A stretch of DNA of 64,000 bases. Origin: Sweltsa coloradensis (taxonomy: Eukaryota; Arthropoda; Insecta; Plecoptera; Chloroperlidae). Below the pieces are notes generated by a model that searched no databases, was not told the origin of the DNA, and worked only from the letters and a program-made list of their open reading frames with translations. The stretch covers positions 124,001-188,000 of the forward strand of contig JAMZAV010001446.1 of assembly GCA_024449915.1 (NCBI GenBank), given 5' to 3'. The position numbers and the translations under genes are program-made. Numbering within the stretch: position 1 is the stretch's first letter; the number at the start of each line of letters is the position of its first letter. Below are positions 50,901-58,866 of the stretch, piece after piece.

Positions 50901-53900
50901 CCTATTGCTACAATGAGCACAATAGGCCCTTATAAAGGTGATGATGTTATTCTTTCTTAGTGTTTATTATCTAAGATTTGTAGGTTTACAACTTGAAACA
51001 TTGTTGTATTTGATGACTTCATTTCTATTACTTTAAAATTCGTCGTAGCAATCAATAAAATTGGAAAATTGCTAACATTGTTCACTTGTGTGTGCTCCTG
51101 GTGTGCAGTGAATGTTCACAATCATAGCAATAATTGTCATTTTGCCAACTTATGGTTCTCAGCAAGATTTGTCTCTCAATTCGCAAATCGTTTCGTAAAA
51201 AAAAAAAAAAAAATCAAAATTTTTTCAAAAAAATTTTATTTTTTTTTTTTTTTTGCCGGGCGGTAGGGAATTATTGCCGGGCGGCCCGCCCGGCGGTCCG
51301 GGCCTGGGGAGAACACTGCCTAGGCCTATTGTGATTTCAACCTATAGTTTGTCTCACCATAAGCTGAGCCTGGCGTTTTGTGGGTTCAAAGAGCGCAGTC
51401 TGTGGTGGTCACGTTGTAAACGTATCACAGTTTGACAGCTGAAATGGACTCCGCGGAGCAGTAAAGTACAGTCACATCCAGTGCGACCTTGGCCCTATAT
51501 CCTGTATGGAGATGATATTGATGGAGCGAGTGTTGAAACGTTGATCTTGCGCGGCATTATAGCTTAACAATTACGATTATATATATATATATATATATTA
51601 TATAGGCTAGATAGCTATTCACTACTTGCAACCAACTTGCATCGGATGTGATTGTACTTTGTTATTACGGAGAGGCCCATCCTTCCCGTCAAATTCGGAC
51701 GGGTTTACAACCTTTCATAATAGAGCAGGCGACATCCTAGTTTCTTTGAACCCTAAAACGCCGGGCTCAGCTTATGGTGAGACAAACAGTAGCAGCTGAC
51801 GTTTGCAAGTCTGCGAGATGCTCGACAAGTTTCACGATTTCATTATTACACTTATTATCAGGAGGATGTTGCACGGGATTTAGGGTTGTCGGTGGATTCT
51901 CATATTTCTCTCCAATAACGTCAGATGGTCAGATGAAGTTAACACATAATTAAGAATGGTTTCGTCGTTCGCGTCGATTTTACGCCTAGTTTAGGCGTCT
52001 CGTCTCTTTGTTACGTGCGTTATTGGGTAGCCTGGAACTTGACCTTGACTTTTTGATACTTCGTTTCTGGCGAGTGGTTGGTAACAGGCCGTGCTGCGCA
52101 TCAGGTTATGCGCGGTAGTTGTATTGCAGGCGCGGCGATTCAAATGCTAGATAGTAAAAAAAGCGCGGTCACACAATAAGTTATAGTGTCAATTTGCCAA
52201 CTCGCAAGCAACAAATTTTCACCTCGCAAATTGCGAGCTTGCGATGGGATTGTCGAGGGTTGTTCAAGAGGACTCACTTGAAAACCTCGATGAATATATC
52301 CGATCAACATCAAGCACCGAAAATTACGCGGTTGCAAAAAATTCAATATCGATATTACTTTTGAAATTATGATTCTATCGTGATACAATATCGTAAAATG
52401 GTGCCTATATTTAGATATTGAAAAAAATCATTGAGCATCACTAAAAATTGGTAGGTATCATGATAATTTAATCTAAATTTAATCTAGTATTTATTTAGTA
52501 ATAGTAGTAGTAATTTTAATCTTGATGTATGGCACCAGCAATGTGTAAAGAAAGAGGTAATCTATGGTGGGGTGTGAGAAAAATTTAGATTCACATCCTA
52601 CTATTCTACGTCACGGGTTGCCTAGCGTTGAAACTTGAAACAGTGAAACGTCAGTTTATCCATTGTTAAGGTCAGACGCGTATTTCTTCACCCCTCGGGG
52701 GTCGGCTGTGCTCTGAAGAGGAGTGGGAGGTGTCATCTTGTCACCTTTGATGCCAGAGTTGGGTAGGGTTGTCGGTTTGTTTGGTAGTGATCTGCATATT
52801 CACAGCTGGCAGCACTTGAAAAGTCTCTTCATGACCACTAAAATAAAATACCCCTTTCGGGTTCCACAAAAACTGCCTACTCGAAATGCTAAGACTTTGA
52901 CACAATGTCACAGCACAGCACATTTCCTTGCGTGGCAACCAGATGTTACGAAGTCAGCTGAAACCAACCGGTTGGCTGTTCAGCTGACTTCATAATCACG
53001 TCGCTTACTGCCTCTCGCATATTTTGCCAATGACAAGGGCGATATTGGATGTTCAACCAATCACTGCACTGCTTGCTTGCTTGCTTACCTGCTTACCGGC
53101 CACGGCTGCCAGCCTACATACAAACTATGCTTTTATTTTATTTTTATTTATTTATTTGGACAACAAATAACAATACAAAGTACAGTTAAAGTTTATAACA
53201 GTTTTCACCGTGTAGTCCATTTTTGCTAAACATAGACTAGTTGTTACATAAGTATTAATATAATATAATATAGGTATTTTACAAAATAGTATAGGCCTAG
53301 CCTATTATATGGTACCTCCTACTAATAATAAAATATAGCAATTATTAGGTAGTTCTGTCTGTCATAAAGTCTTTTATGCTGTAGTATGCCTTTTGTATTA
53401 GGAATTTAGTTAGTTCATTTTTGAATTTGATGTGTTCTGTTATGTTTTTTATTGATTGGGGGAGTTTATTGAATAGAGTTTTATTCAAATAATCAGAGTT
53501 TTTTTGACCTAGGTTTGTACGATATTGGTTAAGATGGAGGTTATTTTTGTTCCTTGTGTTGTGGGTGTGTATGCCACTGTTGACTGTGAGAGTGTGGATG
53601 TTTTTTCTTATGACTAAAATTGACTTGAGAATGTAAAGGCATGTAACTGTAAGAATGTTTAGTGTAATAAAGTAGGGTTTGCAATGCTCCGTCGGCTTAA
53701 GGGTACATAATGCCCTGATTGCTCGTTTTTGCGTGATGAATACCTTGTCGATATGAGTCGATATTCCCCAAAATTCGATTCCATATCTCAAGTGCGATTC
53801 AAATAGAGAAAAGTAACATATTTTAGCAGTTGATATGTTGCTTATTTGTTTGATGCTCTTAATTGCAAAACAAGCTGAGCTGAGTTTTGGTATTAGGGTG

Positions 53901-56900
53901 TTGATGTGGGCATGCCAGGTTAAGTTGTTATCTATTGTTATTCCCAATAATAAACTTGGAGTGGGATAGAATCGTATGTAACCTACAGTTCGAGGTGCAG
54001 AACATGACGGCCACAAATTATTGCGCGATTGAATTTAAACTTGAAACAAAATATTAATTATTGTTCTATAATAAAAATTCCGATTACATACCTAGGCTAT
54101 TTGATTTAAGAGGAAGGACTACCGGCAATATTAAAACCACGCAAAATAACCTTTATTTTAGTAATAACTAGCGCATAATGCTACACAAAAACAAAAATGT
54201 GGATACTACTAGGTCCTATGTGGTTTAGTTAGAACTATATGGCATAAAACCTTTTTCAAATATTGTTACCAGTAATGTTTTATTAATAAAGGATTATATA
54301 TTAAATTAATGTAGGCCTACTCCGTAATTAAAAACGCTACTGATTACAATATTTGAATAATTTTTCATGTAGGGTGTAGTTCTAACGAAACTACATGACA
54401 CCTAGTAGCCCTTTTTTCGATTTTACGTTACGGTTTGAGAGATTTATTAAAATAAAGTTATTTATTTTGTGTGGTTTTAATATTAATAGTGATTCTTCCC
54501 CTTAAGGCTATTCGACCGCGTTTTTCTATTTTCCAAAATATGCTACCAAGTCAAAATATAGTGAATGGCTTTGAAACCTGGCTATTTTAGAAAATCAAAA
54601 ATATTTTTTTCAAATTTTTCTGATCCGGTACACGGCCAATATAGCCACCTCAAAATAATTTACAACTTCAATTCTCCAAGACACACCATTCAACGTAGGG
54701 TGTTGTGTTTTTGTGACATTCATTTTCAACTGTTTTTCTATGGAAAGACAGAGAGAAAAAATATTTATTTTAACAACTGTCTTTCCTGCGAATTTTTTGG
54801 TTTGGCGGTACAAATCGGTAAAAAATACCGCCAAACGAAAAAATTCGCAGAAAAGACAGTTGTTAAAATAAATATTTTTTCTCTCAGTCTTTCCATAGAA
54901 AAACAGTTGAAAATGAATGTCACAAAAACACAACACCCTACGTTGAATGGTGTGCCATGGCGAATTGAAGTTGTAAATTATTTTGAGGTGGCTATATTGG
55001 CCGTGTACCGGATCAGAAAAATTTGAAAAAAATATTTTTGATTTTCTAAAATAGCCAGGTTTCAAAGCCATTCACTATATTTTGACTTGGTAGCATATTT
55101 TGGAAAATAGAAAAACGCGGTCAAATAGCCTTAATGATTTAATTTCAAAATTGTATTTTAATTGGTTGTAGGGCTGTGTGAACCAGTTCAAATTTCAAAT
55201 GTTGATTCAATTGTATCATAAAAGATCACATAAAGCCTACACCCCTTCTCAAAATTAATTTTTGTTTATAATTTTAACTTTAAACAATGATAGTGATTTT
55301 TATGCTACGTTTTATCCATGATTTGTCATCAGAGTGATGCTCATCTCATTGGTACAAGGCCCTAGGCCCATGCCCAATGATCTAGGCTAGGCCCTTTGCA
55401 TGCCTAGGCCTACCCCTCTATGAAAATAAGTCAAAAAGTATCTATCCCACATGATTATAAAGAATATTTCAGTTCAAACTTGATGCAGAAGAGATAGGCC
55501 TATGCTGTTACCATGTCGTTACCGTAGCAATCTTAGGCCTAGGCCTATGCCCACTGGCCAAAATTTGCGCCTTAGGCCTAGGAGTAGCCTGTTTTCGGGA
55601 CAAATTGCTTATTCTAAGTATGCCCGCAAAGAGATAAGAACCTAAGACTGAGCTCAATGGAAGCGTAATTAAATTTCCTTCAAGAATATATATTCACAAC
55701 TTTAGAGATCACAGCCCGTATGTCATAAACATGGTGACACGCGTTGGACTTTGCACCTTTTTCACACTTTCTTTGACAAAGGTTTAATTTTGGAACGGTT
55801 GTCGATGAGATACGAACCCAAGACCCGGCTAATTAAAAGCGGAGGAAAATTTCCCCCGAGGTTACGTACACCAGTGTTTGGGGGATTATTTCCGGTACGC
55901 CTATATGCCAAAAACGCCCTCAAATGTGTGCTTGTTGACATTTTGTTTTGAAAATTAAAGGTTCGGTTCGAGGTTAGGTTTGAATTACCTTTTTATAATA
56001 AGGTTCAATTTGAAACAGATACCAAGGTTTGCACAGCTCTAATTAATTATTGTAAACCCTGTTGAAATTTAGAATTATATATAAAATTCGATTTTTCTAT
56101 AGTAACCGGTTTCTAGTAGGTACTTGTCAGATACACAAATTATAATTTATAATGCAAATGAAGTACAGTGAATTTAATTAAATTTTTATGAATGTCTTTG
56201 AAGTTCTATAGTAGACAATATTTATTTATTCATTTATTTATTCATATAAGAGTCTATACAGCACAAGTACCATTTTACGTAGACAATCCTCATAAATATA
56301 TAAATAAAGTAAAAATTAAAATTACATTAATATACTGACAAATTAACAAATAATTATATGGTGATGAACAATTTTCAAATATATCAAAATTATAAGTGCA
56401 ACAAAACTTAAGAGTAAATAATGTTTTAAAAATAAAAATATTGTTACCTAATAGAGGGGAAAATGCTAATGACCTTCAACTGCAGTCCAATCACGGATTG
56501 ATTTTTTAAAAGAATTAAAATCAGAGAATATGTCGAACTTTGGTAAATTAGGTAAATTGTTATAAAATGAAGGTAAACGAAAGGTGATAGATCTACGGGT
56601 AATAGAAAGTCTAGGTCTAGCTACATGGAAAAGGTGCGTAAGCCTAGTAAAGCGGGATGGAACATGGAGTGGAAACATGGAGACAAGACTGGTGGACCGG
56701 AAAACACCATTGATGATACGGTGCAAGAAAGACATGTCATAGCATTTTCTTCGAGTGGCTAGATCATAGATCATAGATAGAATACATCTAGTTTTGTCTG
56801 TGTGGAGGTTGAAAGCTTGAAGAAAAAGTGAAGCACTGAAATAATGTATGTATGCATGCTTTTGTACACACTTTTGTTTACAGTACTATCAACTAAACTA

Positions 56901-58825
56901 CCTAGTCATGTGATTTTTTAGCTAGTTACCCTGCGCCTTCATTAAAATATTAAATTACTTTCTCCGCCTAACTGCCAGTAAAAGTCGGTTCACATTTAAG
57001 TAGCATAAAAGAATGACGTTTGAAATTCTCAGAAATTCTAAGCCTATTCAGAATTAGCTATAAAAATTCTAAATTAATATTAATCCATAAAACAATCACT
57101 GATGCCTACATATTTTAGACTAGATAGATTATTATGTATAGTAGTAAATAATTAGTATTCTGCATATAAAAACTATTGGCACCTTATACTTATTTGTAGG
57201 GGTCCAGGAAAATAGTTTTATAAAAATTGTAAATTAGTTTTATGAAATGCCAAAATAGTTTTATGGCTATTTTAACCCTTTACATACAAATGCACAGCAA
57301 TTTGGCTTGTTTTCTGGATTTTTTTAAAACTTTGTTGAACGCAAACATAATAAAATACAGTGGAAATGGCTTAATTTCATGAAATTCGCATGAAAAGAAC
57401 AGAAATAGTGTTATATCGCTTTATGACGGGAAATCAGCAAAATAGTTTCATGTAGCGTTATATAGCACTTCAGAATTTGATAAAATTGGTGTCAAACTTC
57501 ATCTAAAACACTAAGCAATATGTTTTATTCATTTCTATTAAAAGTAGTTTTATGTCAAAATGCTAATTCCCTGGACCCCTACTTATTTGGATTGGTCTTT
57601 CCTTTCTTCAATTACACAACTGGTAGTAGTTACACCAACTTTTTGTTGTGTATGCCTTAATTTTTGCCAACTTGGTAATTTTAAATTTATAGGCCTATAA
57701 GCTTTGTACTCAAAGTATGCTTTGCACTGCCACTTTCTCATGCTCGTAGCGCTACCTTAGTACAAGCCCAAAGCTAGATGATCCACATGGCCGTGCCCAA
57801 AGAACTATGCGGAGGATTCATAGCATTTAGGGCCGGTACTACGGTGGCGCGACTTGCAAAAAGCTTTGTGTGCAAAGACCAAAAAGATGTGAATTGGCAT
57901 TTACACATTATCTTTGCTTCTTGACGTAAAGATGCATTATGGTGGCAGCACAATGGTTTGGCTCTGTCATATGTAATAAATAGCATTTTGGTACAAATTT
58001 TAATTGATAAAATTAAAATGTAATCCAAGTGACCTGGTCATCATCAATAAATTAAGTTATTGACTGTACTAAATGATAATAACAGGTGTGCTATCAATTA
58101 TTGCACTGAGAAACAAGCTGCACTTCTAATAGGATACCTCCTAGCCGTGTTAGTTCAACTAGTCTCGTACAAATGTTCATTTCAGGTGGGGTCTGGGGTT
58201 GTGAGGGAAGAGGGAAGAGACTATTTAGAGTTGAAATGGGAATGGGATTTTTGTACCATAAATTTAGGGACACTAGATGAGTCTGGAACAAATTTTGGTG
58301 ACTAAATTATTATGTAGGCCTAGGGCTTATTTTTCTAGAAATCAGACAACTCACACCAATGAAAATCTATTTCTTTACATGATAGGCCTATTGATTAACT
58401 TTTTACTTTGAATTAGTGATCACTAGATACTGTGAATTCAAATTTCCTGTGTTTTGTTATCATTTCTATTTAAAGAGTTATTTTGTTGATTAAAAGTAAA
58501 AAAATACAAATATATACTACTTTTCAAATTACCTTTTATATGCCTACAGGAATAAAATTACAACAGGATTGGGAATGGAAAATCGATCCAGGAATCTAAT
58601 AATCTCTTGCTTCTCTTGTAACTGATTTTCTTCTCAATCTTCCATAGTCTAGGTTTTCGCCACATAATAAGGACCGGTGTGAAATATGTCTTTTACATAA
58701 TATTAAAATATCATCTTGCACCTTGCACTGATTGGTATTTCCCTATAGTATTAACTGTTGTTTATCTTCTTTATAATCTTCCCACTTGTCATTAATTTAA
58801 TTACAAGGCTTATATTAGCTTCATG

Positions 58826-58866
<41 letters not shown>

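Noticed and set aside
54565..55071. Matching 153-codon open frames on both strands
   Set aside because: They are mirror images created by the near-perfect palindrome; no domain is recognisable and there is no independent coding signal.
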